From: an uncultured Draconibacterium sp.
GTDB taxonomy: Bacteria; Bacteroidota; Bacteroidia; Bacteroidales; Prolixibacteraceae
DNA: 64,000 nt
Direction: 5' to 3'
NCBI RefSeq assembly: GCF_963677565.1
Contig: NZ_OY781982.1
Span: 124,001 to 188,000 of the forward strand
In this document: positions 52,904 to 60,234 of the stretch, piece after piece
How the letters are laid out: each line of letters starts with the position of its first letter
Position numbering within the stretch: position 1 is the first letter of the stretch
The notes under the pieces: generated by a model
The model's input: the letters and a program-made list of their open reading frames with translations, nothing else
What the model was told of the DNA's origin: nothing
The model's database searches: none
Translations under genes and position numbers: made by a program

Positions 52904-53036
52904 ATTTATTGTGCTAAAACTTTAAACCGTTGAATACGCACTCAATTACGATATTTACACAAAAGGTTGGGTTACCCACCCAATATGGGCGTATAACCCA
53001 ACCCGACAATAAAGAAATAACCCAACCAGTTGGGTT
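52904..53036 (+). repeat. Direct repeat, right copy, with internal inverted repeats
   Basis: Pairs with 49877-50010. Internal palindromes: GTTGGGTTA...TAACCCAAC around 52967-53002, and AACCCAAC-CA-GTTGGGTT at 53019-53036. The copy ends 8 nt before the GTTAGC core of the cassette array. GCTAA near 52913 could pair with TTAGC at 53046, so the whole copy may itself be a degenerate attC-like site. Confidence 0.65.
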
Positions 53037-53044
53037 CCACACAC

Positions 53045-53050
53045 GTTAGC
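53045..53050 (+). other. attC-type core (GTTAGC) opening the cassette-like array
   Basis: GTTAGC lies 25 nt before the ATG of the DUF6602-like gene. This is the same spacing as the cores before the next two genes (30 and 20 nt). Confidence 0.5.
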
Positions 53051-53075
53051 AACAAGTTTAAAGAACCATACAACT

Positions 53076-53870
53076 ATGGCAAAAGCATATTATAAAGCAA
53101 GACCAGCAAAAGCAAATCCAAAATTTAAATCCAAATTTGAAGAAGCTATACATAATTTTTCAGGAGCTTTTATTGGAAGTAGTGAATTTAAACACTCATT
53201 GACAAAAGGAGAACAAAGAGAATTACCGCTTAAACTTTTTTTAGAGAAAGCTTTGCCTAGTAATTTTGGCATAAAACCCGGAGAAGTTGTTGACTGCTTT
53301 AATAGTTCAAGCCCCCAGATTGATTTAATGATTTATGATAAAACTAAGACAATTGAGTTTTTTAATTCTGAGGCTGCAATAATTCCCGCTGAATCGTTAC
53401 TTGTAAGCATTGAAGTAAAATCCAAACTTACTAAAGAGGAAATAAAAAAGATATTAAAAAATTCGACAGCATTAAAAGAACTGAAACCGTTTAAGAAAAA
53501 GCCACAATTAAAGCAAAGAGGTGATGAAAGTACTGCTCCACATTGTAGATACTTTCACTGCATATTTGCATACGAGACAGATTTTAAAACTGATGATTGG
53601 GCAAAAAGTGAGTATCAGAGATTAAAGGAAGTTGCGGTGGAAACGAACACTGACATAAAAACTATTGATAGAATATATGTAGCTCAAAAAGGGATTATTA
53701 ATCCTGTGGTTGGTCAAGGTGCAAATGAAGAAAAGGATGACGTTAGAACCTTGATGTATTATTTTAGTCATATTTTGAATTTTGCGATTCGAGAAAACAA
53801 TAGAAGAAAGCCTGTTCCATATGAATTATATGCAGGAAGACAATCAAAAGGATGGAAGAACCTGGAATAA
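53076..53870 (+). CDS. DUF6602-like nuclease-fold protein (cassette gene 1)
   Basis: A 264-aa cytosolic protein. Segments SEFKHSLTKGEQRELPLKLFLEKALPSNFGIKPGEVVD and SPQIDLMIYD, then PAESLLVSIEVKSKL, follow the pattern of DUF6602, a PD-(D/E)XK nuclease-like family: the Asp in QIDLMIYD and the E-x-K in IEVKS fit the metal-binding core. Families of this type are common in phage-defence and mobile contexts; no such activity is shown here. The gene occupies nearly all the space between a GTTAGC core and an attC-like element. Its codons are much more AT/Lys-rich than the GH genes before it. Confidence 0.65.
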   Translation: MAKAYYKARPAKANPKFKSKFEEAIHNFSGAFIGSSEFKHSLTKGEQRELPLKLFLEKALPSNFGIKPGEVVDCFNSSSPQIDLMIYDKTKTIEFFNSEAAIIPAESLLVSIEVKSKLTKEEIKKILKNSTALKELKPFKKKPQLKQRGDESTAPHCRYFHCIFAYETDFKTDDWAKSEYQRLKEVAVETNTDIKTIDRIYVAQKGIINPVVGQGANEEKDDVRTLMYYFSHILNFAIRENNRRKPVPYELYAGRQSKGWKNLE

Positions 53871-53880
53871 AAAACCAGTT

Positions 53881-54011
53881 GCTAACAATTTGCAAATTGC
53901 ATTGCGGGTGCAGTGGTGTGCGTTGTCTCTGCTCCTTTCTTGACCGTCATGTCCTACTGGACAATGACGCTCTTCGAAATCCGCAACGACAACTTGCAAG
54001 TGACCGTTAGC
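53881..54011 (+). repeat. attC-like recombination site 1
   Basis: 131 bp starting GCTAACAATTTGCAA and ending TTGCAAGTGACCGTTAGC. The terminal GCTAAC/GTTAGC boxes are complementary (R boxes), and the inner TTGCAA/TTGCAA boxes are complementary (L boxes). The centre folds further (CGTCATGTCC pairs with GGACAATGACG). It starts 11 nt after the stop of one gene and ends 30 nt before the next ATG. Confidence 0.65.
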
Positions 54012-54041
54012 GGTTATTTTAAAATTTGTATAATACAAGAA

Positions 54042-54719
54042 ATGAGATTGAAAATTATAATAGTATGTTTCCTATTTATGGCATTAAACTCATGTGACAA
54101 TTTTTTAGGGAAAAGGTATGTTAAGGAAGTAAAACAATCTAAACGTGATTTTGAAAACTGTTATCAGGTTAAAGGATTGTTTAATCATTTTCCTGAATCA
54201 ATCTCAAATAATTCATTCATAAGGTATATTTCAAGAATTCCAAGTAATACCTTTGATTCGGAAAGTGTTTATTCTGCTGGATTCATGATGTTATTAGACA
54301 TGGTAGAAGATTCTGAAAATTATCATCCACAAACTTATATATACAAGACTAATTATAGTAATCTGAATTTTGTTTTAGACGACTCATTCTATTATTACCA
54401 ATATTCTGACACTTTGAAAATCCGAAATATTGTTCAACCTGATGCTTATCCAATACCATATTTTGAACGTTTCGACTTTGATTTAGGATTTGAAAGGATT
54501 GATTTAAGAGATACTGGAATTACTTTGATTAGAGATAAGCATAATGTACCTGAAGATTTAGAAGTTTATGTAGTAAAGGCAGGTCATGGGAACTTCTGGA
54601 AAACTGAATTTGAACAAGAAAGGCCCGAGACTTTGGGGGATTGGAAAAATGGTTATTCCAGTGGTGTTGCCATTTCCAAAGAACTAAATAAAATTGTCTA
54701 CTGGATGATGGCTTGGTAA
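54042..54719 (+). CDS. Hypothetical lipoprotein (cassette gene 2)
   Basis: A 225-aa lipoprotein: signal and lipobox LNSC (Cys about 18 of MRLKIIIVCFLFMALNSCDN). The rest is acidic/aromatic with no recognised family (FNHFPESISNNSFIRYISRIPSNTF, DDSFYYYQYSDTLKIRNI, VYVVKAGHGNFWKTEF). The ATG at 54042 is used; upstream in-frame codons (from 53913) read through the attC-like site and are rejected. AT-rich codons resemble cassette gene 1 and differ from the flanking genes, consistent with cassette origin. Typical of promoterless single-gene cassettes. Confidence 0.6.
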   Translation: MRLKIIIVCFLFMALNSCDNFLGKRYVKEVKQSKRDFENCYQVKGLFNHFPESISNNSFIRYISRIPSNTFDSESVYSAGFMMLLDMVEDSENYHPQTYIYKTNYSNLNFVLDDSFYYYQYSDTLKIRNIVQPDAYPIPYFERFDFDLGFERIDLRDTGITLIRDKHNVPEDLEVYVVKAGHGNFWKTEFEQERPETLGDWKNGYSSGVAISKELNKIVYWMMAW

Positions 54720-54774
54720 ATTACAGATCCTAGTTAATACAAATGCAGAAAGATGCAATAAATAAAAAACAACC

Positions 54775-54886
54775 GCTAACAATTTGTAATATGGCAGGCG
54801 GGGGTTTTAGCGGTCTGACAAGTCAGACCTTCTGCTCACTTTCCTGCGGGTCTGACACTCCCGATTGCATGCAAGTGACCGTTAAC
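54775..54886 (+). repeat. attC-like recombination site 2
   Basis: 112 bp, starting GCTAACAATTTGTAA and ending TGCAAGTGACCGTTAAC. It shares the first GCTAACAATTTG and the last TGCAAGTGACCGTTA with site 1, while the centre is unrelated (perfect hairpin GGTCTGAC-AA-GTCAGACC). This conserved-ends/variable-centre pattern is that of attC sites. Confidence 0.65.
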
Positions 54887-54906
54887 TACATCCTAAGAAA
54901 CCAATA

Positions 54907-55551
54907 ATGAAAACAAACCCGAAAATCAAAATATTAGCCCTGAGCCTTCTATTCTGCTTCCTTCATTTAACCGGATTTTCAACGGTAGGAGGCCCGGTTA
55001 AGATTGATGTACTTGGCTTTGACAGTAGTACAAATACCATCTATTTTACCCGCACCAGCTGGGCCGAATGCGATTGCCCAACGGAGCTATATACATACCA
55101 AATTGATACCGATTCGGTTGAAATAATTACCAATTGGAGCCCTAAATACGAATTTGCCAAACACAGAAATGCAATAATTAAAAGCAAAGGATTGGATTAT
55201 TTAGAACAACCCGACACTACAGCGCTTCCCGCTTTTGTAAGGCACAGCCGCGAGCCGGAAGTAAAATATTACAACAAGGTTGTAATGGATACAACTATTG
55301 CCAAACCGTTTAAAATCACCATTTTTGAAAAAGACTATTCCTACTATCAGTGTTATCAACATAGTGAAGAACCGGAAATCATTCATCTAAAAATCGACGA
55401 TGACCTTGGATTGCTGTTCATTAAATTTCAGGGAGAATGTATGGAAGGCAACTGGATCGATTCCCTGATCTTCTACTCGAAAAAGAATGGAAAACTGATT
55501 AGTAAAAAGCTCACTGCAAACGACGTCAGGCCTTTAGATGATTGGAAGTAA
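54907..55551 (+). CDS. Hypothetical secreted protein (possible cassette gene 3)
   Basis: A 214-aa protein with a signal peptide (ending TGFS). The mature part has VLGFDSSTNTIYFTRTSWAECDCPTELYTYQID, a beta-strand-rich start with a Cys cluster (CDC), and later YYQCYQHSEEPE and QGECMEGNW, which could form disulfides. No family recognised. It starts 20 nt after the GTTAAC core of attC-like site 2, but no attC follows, so it may be a truncated last cassette or resident DNA. Confidence 0.6.
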   Translation: MKTNPKIKILALSLLFCFLHLTGFSTVGGPVKIDVLGFDSSTNTIYFTRTSWAECDCPTELYTYQIDTDSVEIITNWSPKYEFAKHRNAIIKSKGLDYLEQPDTTALPAFVRHSREPEVKYYNKVVMDTTIAKPFKITIFEKDYSYYQCYQHSEEPEIIHLKIDDDLGLLFIKFQGECMEGNWIDSLIFYSKKNGKLISKKLTANDVRPLDDWK

Positions 55552-55584
55552 CCAACCACCGCTCACCCAGCTCCCCAGCTCGCG

Positions 55585-55663
55585 CCGATTTGCAATCGGT
55601 GTGTCTTCGATAGAATTGAAAAAAACTAATCAGCCTGTAGCTAATGTACGGATTACAAATCCG
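55585..55663. repeat. Pair of REP-like hairpins
   Basis: CCGATT-TGC-AATCGG at 55585-55599 and CGGATT-ACA-AATCCG at 55649-55663: two similar small palindromes about 50 nt apart, flanked by GTGTG and GTAC. The GGATTacaAATCC type is a recurrent intergenic palindrome in Bacteroidota genomes (from memory). Likely REP/BIME-like elements; no RAYT transposase gene is in the window. Confidence 0.5.
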
Positions 55664-55753
55664 CACCAGCAAAAGGAAAAAGCTCAATTCGGAAATAAAA
55701 ATTTAGGCTGCTAATCAAGAATGTTTAGATTTGAGCAAACAAAAAGCGAATAA

Positions 55754-56683
55754 ATGAACAGATTTTTTAGAATATTTAAAAAGGTCATTTTATATACATT
55801 TTCCATTCTTTTACTTCTTTCAGCTGCGGGTTACATTTACCTCTATGTTCTTCCAAAAGGACCTGAAATCACAGCAACCAGAAAACTTAATGTAGGAACA
55901 GACTCTTTTGTCATCCATGCTTATAAAAATAGTGAGAGAAAATCAATTAAGGTATGGACTTACAAACCTGAAAATTGGAACGACAAAGACAAAATAGTTT
56001 TCGTTATGCACGGCGGTGGGCGAAATGCAGATGACTATCTAAACGCCTGGGTTGAATTAGCCAATAAGAATAACCTGCTAATAATAGCACCTGAATTCGA
56101 AAATAAGTTTTCAAGATATACAACGAACGACTATCAAGAGGGGAATTTATTTACCTTTTTTGGAACCAAAAACCCGAAAACTGAATGGGCATACACTGTC
56201 GTTGAAAACATATTTGACCACATTAAATCGGCTAATAATATTACTAACGAGCAGTACGACATTTTTGGTCATTCGGCTGGCGGACAATTTGTACATAGAA
56301 TGGTAATGTTCATGCCCGCATCGAGAATTGGTACAGCTATCGCGGCAAATTCCGGATTTTACAGTTTCCCGAACCACAACCTTAAATTTCCGTATGGTAT
56401 CAAAAACACAGCAACAGATTTGCAAAAATCTTACAAAAAAAGATTGATTATTATTTTGGGAGAATTGGATAATGATCCCAGTTTAGGAACTTTTAGAACT
56501 ACGGATTTGGCTATGGAACAAGGAGCTAATAGATTGGAACGTGGAACAACTTTTTTTAATGCGAATAAGGAGTTGAAGAATAAAAATAATTGGACATTTA
56601 ATTGGGAAATGGACACCATAAAAAATGTAGGTCACGACTATAAAAAAATGTCTAAAAATGCAATTGAGTGGATAAGAAACTAA
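55754..56683 (+). CDS. Secreted alpha/beta hydrolase (PHB-depolymerase/esterase-like)
   Basis: A 309-aa protein with an N-terminal signal anchor (about 11-33). The hydrolase fold has VWTYKPENWNDKDKIVFVMHGGGRNADDYL, the nucleophile elbow GHSAGGQFV (Ser near 175), Asp in LGELDNDPSLG and the distal His in NVGHDYKKM. Resembles polyhydroxybutyrate-depolymerase/feruloyl-esterase-like proteins of Bacteroidota; substrate unknown. AT-rich, downstream of the cassette-like array, without an attC of its own. Confidence 0.7.
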   Translation: MNRFFRIFKKVILYTFSILLLLSAAGYIYLYVLPKGPEITATRKLNVGTDSFVIHAYKNSERKSIKVWTYKPENWNDKDKIVFVMHGGGRNADDYLNAWVELANKNNLLIIAPEFENKFSRYTTNDYQEGNLFTFFGTKNPKTEWAYTVVENIFDHIKSANNITNEQYDIFGHSAGGQFVHRMVMFMPASRIGTAIAANSGFYSFPNHNLKFPYGIKNTATDLQKSYKKRLIIILGELDNDPSLGTFRTTDLAMEQGANRLERGTTFFNANKELKNKNNWTFNWEMDTIKNVGHDYKKMSKNAIEWIRN

Positions 56684-56789
56684 CCCTAACAATGACTAAA
56701 AGTAATTGCTTATTCTGCCGCGCGAATCCCTTCGCATGGTGTTATTACTTTCTCCCAAAACCCCAATAAAATCAATAGCTACAGTCACC

Positions 56790-57060
56790 ATATCTTAAGA
56801 TATCGTGATGATATCCTGAGAAATGATGACGATATCCAAGGCTGGAATGTCTCTAGCCCACTTTTTTAAGGCAAAATCCTTAGATATAATGTCGATATCC
56901 CTGGATATGATATCGCCAGCCCTGGATATAGTGTTGCTATCCTTGTTTTTTGAGGCAATATCCAAGGAGTTGTAATACATATCCCTGTTTTTCGGGGCAA
57001 AAAACAGGGATATAGGCTTGCCGGCGTTGGATAGAACGTTGCTATCCCTGTTTATGGGTT
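56790..57060. repeat. Degenerate short-repeat field (GATATC/GGATAT motifs)
   Basis: Many imperfect copies of GATATCC, GGATATA and TTGCTATCC occur in both orientations, for example CGATATCC, CTGGATATGATATC, GGATATAGTGTTGCTATCC and GGATAGAACGTTGCTATCC, with about 20-25 nt between copies. On the minus strand one frame stays open and reads as a DI-II-S-K/R-D heptad-like repeat (for example DIISRDIDIISKD), but it has no start context and is not called a gene. Confidence 0.5.
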
Positions 57061-57111
57061 TAAAAATCGGGGCTGGCGATCAGGCGTTTTATTTTTGGGT
57101 TACAGGATTAT

Positions 57112-57149
57112 AAAAAGAAACCGTGTGCACCAGAGCGCAACACGGTTTC
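57112..57149 (-). terminator. Terminator of the 106-aa protein gene
   Basis: A 10-bp stem, GAAACCGTGT / ACACGGTTTC. On the minus strand it is followed by TTTTTATAAT. Confidence 0.8.
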
Positions 57150-57176
57150 AAATCCTTAACAAAGTAATCAATAGTT

Positions 57177-57497
57177 CTATTTTCGTAATTGTTTGAGTTT
57201 ACGCACCAGACTGTTGTCTTTACCAAGCAAACCTTCTATCAGGCTTACAAAGGCCGATGCATCGTCGTACATATCCTTTAATGCAGCGTTTGATGCTTTT
57301 GTGGCATCAAGGGCTGCTGCCTGAACTTCTTTCTGGGTTCCTTCGGCTTCGTCGGCCGTGGTAATTTTGGTTCGCAAACCGCTTACCCGTGTGGCCGGAT
57401 CAAAACCGGCATCGATAAGTTGTTGTGCATTTTGTTCGGTAATCACTGCTACCTGAGTAGCAAAATCGCGTTTCTCTTTTTCATTTAGTGTTGTCAT
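57177..57497 (-). CDS. Hypothetical small helical protein (106 aa)
   Basis: A soluble, acidic, all-helical protein: MTTLNEKEKRDFATQVAVITEQNAQQLIDAGFDP, then a long Ala-rich helix (KEVQAAALDATKASNAALKDMYDDAS) and a basic end (SLVRKLKQLRK). Not recognised, although proteins of this build occur in Bacteroidota. It has its own strong terminator, and an opposite-strand hairpin (57544-57580) lies just upstream. Confidence 0.6.
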   Translation of the reverse strand: MTTLNEKEKRDFATQVAVITEQNAQQLIDAGFDPATRVSGLRTKITTADEAEGTQKEVQAAALDATKASNAALKDMYDDASAFVSLIEGLLGKDNSLVRKLKQLRK

Positions 57498-57543
57498 AAT
57501 TTTTCTAAATTTAGACTGTTAATAATTTTGGTTTATTAATACT

Positions 57544-57580
57544 ACCACCTGTATTGCTTACCATGGTGCAGGTGGTTTTT
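57544..57580 (+). terminator. Orphan terminator-like hairpin
   Basis: ACCACCTG / CAGGTGGT stem with a 17-nt loop and TTTT tail on the plus strand, upstream of a minus-strand gene and without a plus-strand gene nearby. Confidence 0.5.
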
Positions 57581-57932
57581 ATTGTCTTTTATGGAAACAC
57601 TTTGAGCTTGGTCGGGCTATCGTAAAATTTTGTTTTTTGAAAAGAAGAGTGCTCTCAGGTATTTCGTTTACAAATTACGGCTTTATGTTCAAAATTTCAA
57701 GTCAAATGCTCTAGAACAACTTTTTCATAGTGAATACAAGCGAGAAGTTCTGGTAATCTTTTATCACAAGTCTTGAAGTTATAATGATTGTTAAAACGCC
57801 ATCATTTTCAGGCAAAACCCGAACATTTTCTTTCGAATTTTGTGTTAAGTACTGAGCCGGATGAAGCAACCGGCTGCTGCAATTTAAAATAAACAATGCG
57901 AATAAAGGTTTGAACGAGGGTATGGACAAAAA

Positions 57933-58018
57933 ACCTTGATTTACCTCAATTCCTAAAGGATGATCAAGGATTTTCTCACTTTCTTCCTTCAGGATCGAGG
58001 TAAAAAAGGGAGAAAATC
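57933..58018 (+). promoter_or_regulatory. Leader with mutually exclusive helices before the pirin gene
   Basis: Three 7-9-bp perfect pairings interleave: CCTTGAT with ATCAAGG (57934-57969), TTTACCTC with GAGGTAAA (57940-58004) and GATTTTCTC with GAGAAAATC (57969-58018). Only some can form together, the pattern of an attenuator or switch. It may also be coincidence in low-complexity sequence. Confidence 0.35.
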
Positions 58019-58075
58019 AGCATTTCTCTGTAATAGTTTCAAACCTTAAATCGCATAAACAATAAAATCATAGCT

Positions 58076-59095
58076 ATGAATAACAATTCAATACTTCAGA
58101 TAGAACGATTAGGATCTCCGTGGAAAGCACAAGATCCATTTCTGTTTTGTGCCTATCATCACGATGAATTCCCCAAAGGAAATGAAAAAATGGGGCCCGA
58201 GGCCGATCAGTTAAAGGGCCGGAATATTGGACAGGATTTCGCGGGTAAAGACGGTTTCAGCATGTATCATGGAAAAGTGGTGCCGGGCTTTCCTTTTCAC
58301 CCGCACCGGGGTTTTGAAACGGTTACGGTTATGAAAAAAGGGGTAATCGACCATAGCGACTCCTTAGGCGGTGCCGGACGATACAAAGAAGGAGATACGC
58401 AATGGCTAACGGCAGGAAAAGGCATTCAACATTCAGAAATGTTTCCACTTCTTAATGCCGACAACGACAATCCGCTTGAACTTTTTCAGATATGGCTCAA
58501 CCTGCCCCAAAAAAGCAAGTTGGTTGAACCTCATTATAAAATGCTTTGGAAAGAAAAGATTCCGGTTATTAAATCGGAAGATGAAAATGGGAAAGTAACG
58601 GAAATCAATCTGATTGCCGGCACATTAAACGGAACCAAAGCTCTGGATCCGAATCCGGATTCGTGGGCCGCTGATCCCAAAAATGAAGTTGCCATTTATA
58701 CCATAAAGATGGAAGCTGGCGCAAGCTGGACGCTCCCGAATACAGCCCAAGAGGTGAATATGAACCTCTATTTTTACGAGGGAGATTCCATTACAATAGA
58801 CGGCCAAAGCATAGCTGTAAATAACAGAATTGCATTAAATCCAGAAAGACAAACCACAATTACAATTGGCGGTAAAGATGCATTTCTGTTGTTGCTGCAA
58901 GGAAAACCAATCGGGGAACCAGTGGCACAATATGGCCCCTTTGTGATGAATACCGAACAGGAAATCAGGGAAACAATACATGAATATCAACAGACGCAAT
59001 TTGGCGGATGGCCCTGGCCCATGAAAGAACAGGTATTTGAACGATCGAAAGGCCGGTTTGCCCATTATGCCGACGGAACAGAAGAAGTAAAATAA
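58076..59095 (+). CDS. Pirin-family cupin protein
   Basis: A 339-aa double-cupin protein. The N-terminal metal site is present: PGFPFHPHRGFETVTVMKKG (two His) and HSEMFP with Glu/His in TAGKGIQHSEM. Bacterial pirins include quercetin dioxygenase-like and regulatory proteins; activity here is unknown. Length is slightly longer than the usual 230-300 because of a C-terminal extension with GGWPWPMKEQVFERSKGRFAHY, a common pirin tail. It has a possible structured leader and ends at a bidirectional terminator. Confidence 0.88.
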   Translation: MNNNSILQIERLGSPWKAQDPFLFCAYHHDEFPKGNEKMGPEADQLKGRNIGQDFAGKDGFSMYHGKVVPGFPFHPHRGFETVTVMKKGVIDHSDSLGGAGRYKEGDTQWLTAGKGIQHSEMFPLLNADNDNPLELFQIWLNLPQKSKLVEPHYKMLWKEKIPVIKSEDENGKVTEINLIAGTLNGTKALDPNPDSWAADPKNEVAIYTIKMEAGASWTLPNTAQEVNMNLYFYEGDSITIDGQSIAVNNRIALNPERQTTITIGGKDAFLLLLQGKPIGEPVAQYGPFVMNTEQEIRETIHEYQQTQFGGWPWPMKEQVFERSKGRFAHYADGTEEVK

Positions 59096-59158
59096 TGGAT
59101 ATGACCTTATCGAATCAAACAGCCTAATAAGATGATTTTAGAAGAGTTTGGAAATTAA

Positions 59159-59207
59159 AGCCGCGTTCCGTATTGATTCTAAACATACGGAACGCGGCTT
59201 TTTTTCA
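59159..59207. terminator. Bidirectional terminator between the pirin and DUF4625 genes
   Basis: A 16-bp stem, AAGCCGCGTTCCGTAT / ATACGGAACGCGGCTT, with a TTTTTT tail on the plus strand and an A-rich opposite flank. Confidence 0.9.
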
Positions 59208-59221
59208 ATCTTCATCTTATT

Positions 59222-59713
59222 TTAGCGATGGAGAATTTTAATACTTAGTCCTTTTTGCGCCGACCATCCTTCTTTATCGGTAAGGCTGATAAAAAAATGA
59301 TAATCGCCATCATCATACCATGCTGTCCCATCATCTTCAGGAATAGAAACCGTAAGGTTTGTTTCGTACTCCATAGAACCTTCGGGAATGGAATAATCGT
59401 CGATGCTTACATACGGATTTACAGGATCTTTATCCGGATCGGGATTACAAGCTGTAACTTCCGTGCTGTGTGAATGATGATCGAAGTTGTTGTGAATATT
59501 AATGCTGTAAGCTCCCAGTTCAACGTTGTCAGAAAATTTCATTTTCATTACAAACGGTTCACCAAAATAGAGGGTATCGCAATTCACAGGAAAAGCACCG
59601 GAGAAACTAATATCGATTACCGGTTTCTCGGTATCAACTTCGCTCTCGTCGCTGCAGGCAACCACAAATAACAATAAAATGCTTAATATTGATAGTATAT
59701 TTTTTTTGCTCAT
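59222..59713 (-). CDS. DUF4625 lipoprotein 2
   Basis: A 163-aa lipoprotein (lipobox VVAC, Cys about 20). One Ig-like beta-sandwich of the DUF4625 type (TEKPVIDISFSG, YSINIHNNFDHHSHSTEV, YHFFISLTDKEGWSAQKGLSIKI). It contains an HHSHS cluster and a CNPD segment that could bind metal. Last gene of the putative metal-uptake operon; 54 nt after the paralogous lipoprotein gene. A surface or periplasmic metal-scavenging role is inferred from context and His content. Confidence 0.75.
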   Translation of the reverse strand: MSKKNILSILSILLLFVVACSDESEVDTEKPVIDISFSGAFPVNCDTLYFGEPFVMKMKFSDNVELGAYSINIHNNFDHHSHSTEVTACNPDPDKDPVNPYVSIDDYSIPEGSMEYETNLTVSIPEDDGTAWYDDGDYHFFISLTDKEGWSAQKGLSIKILHR

Positions 59714-59767
59714 AACAGTACTTTTTAAAAGCCAACAGGCTGAAATACCCGTTGGCTTAATAAGTTT

Positions 59768-60208
59768 CTATTCTTCAACAATCTCCAATTCCGATTCGGC
59801 ACTCGACTGGTTTCCTTCCATATCGGTAACAATAAAATGAAAATGATACTCGCCCGGCTCAGCCCACTCGGCAATGTCGATATGCTCATGAAAAGTGGTA
59901 TTTTTTAAACCCGAAAATTTTGTATAAGTCGTATCCACTTCCCACTCGTTCTCAAAAGCCGATTTATGTTCCCCTTCCGGATGAATTTCAATCTGCACTA
60001 CATCAATCTTTCCCTCAGCAACAATTTCCACTTCTACATGTAAATCGCTGCCAGCTACTCCGGTGTGGTCGTTACCATGGCTGTCGCCTTCACCCAATTC
60101 CATTATCGTTACTTCCGGTTTGGCAATTGTTGTGTCATCGTCGTCACATGCTGTAAAAAAAACAGCTACTCCTAAAGTTATCGCAACCAATAAATTTCTC
60201 TTTTTCAT
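59768..60208 (-). CDS. DUF4625 lipoprotein 1, His-rich
   Basis: A 146-aa lipoprotein (FTACDDDD, Cys about 21) with one DUF4625 Ig-like domain (KPEVTIMELGEGDSHGNDH, VVQIEIHPEGEH, TTFHEHIDIAEWAEPGEYHFHFIVTDMEGNQSS). Thirteen or so His, many in alternating or paired positions (SHGNDH, FHEH, YHFHF), suggest a metal-binding surface. It lies 26 nt after the TonB receptor gene in transcription order, so it is probably a partner of that receptor, analogous to SusD-like or metal-capture lipoproteins (inference). Confidence 0.75.
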   Translation of the reverse strand: MKKRNLLVAITLGVAVFFTACDDDDTTIAKPEVTIMELGEGDSHGNDHTGVAGSDLHVEVEIVAEGKIDVVQIEIHPEGEHKSAFENEWEVDTTYTKFSGLKNTTFHEHIDIAEWAEPGEYHFHFIVTDMEGNQSSAESELEIVEE

Positions 60209-60234
60209 CTTTAACTAATTTTGTGATTTAACAT

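Larger units (their letters stand above)
52743..53075. other. Intergenic stretch with a perfect GC hairpin and the right direct repeat
   Basis: No gene. It contains a perfect 12-bp hairpin at 52796-52823, the right copy of the 134-bp direct repeat at 52904-53036, and a GTTAGC core at 53045-53050 where the cassette-like array begins. Confidence 0.7.
56684..57176. other. Long intergenic stretch with repeats and a terminator
   Basis: No gene accepted. It holds a decayed palindrome similar to 52796-52823 near 56717-56738, a degenerate repeat field at about 56790-57060 and the terminator at 57112-57149. Confidence 0.5.
57498..58075. other. Long intergenic stretch between the 106-aa protein and pirin genes
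   Basis: No gene accepted; a 72-codon minus frame (57711-57929) has no features. It contains a terminator-like hairpin at 57544-57580 and a multi-helix leader before the pirin gene at 57933-58018. Confidence 0.5.

Noticed and set aside
53913..54041. N-terminal extension of cassette gene 2
   Set aside because: The added codons read through the attC-like site and would bury the lipoprotein signal peptide.
56795..56980. 61-codon repetitive frame (DI-II-S-K-D pattern) as a protein gene
   Set aside because: No start context and strongly repetitive DNA. Kept as a repeat field and a finding rather than a gene.
57711..57929. 72-codon minus-strand frame before the pirin gene
   Set aside because: No features and no conserved-looking start; treated as non-coding.
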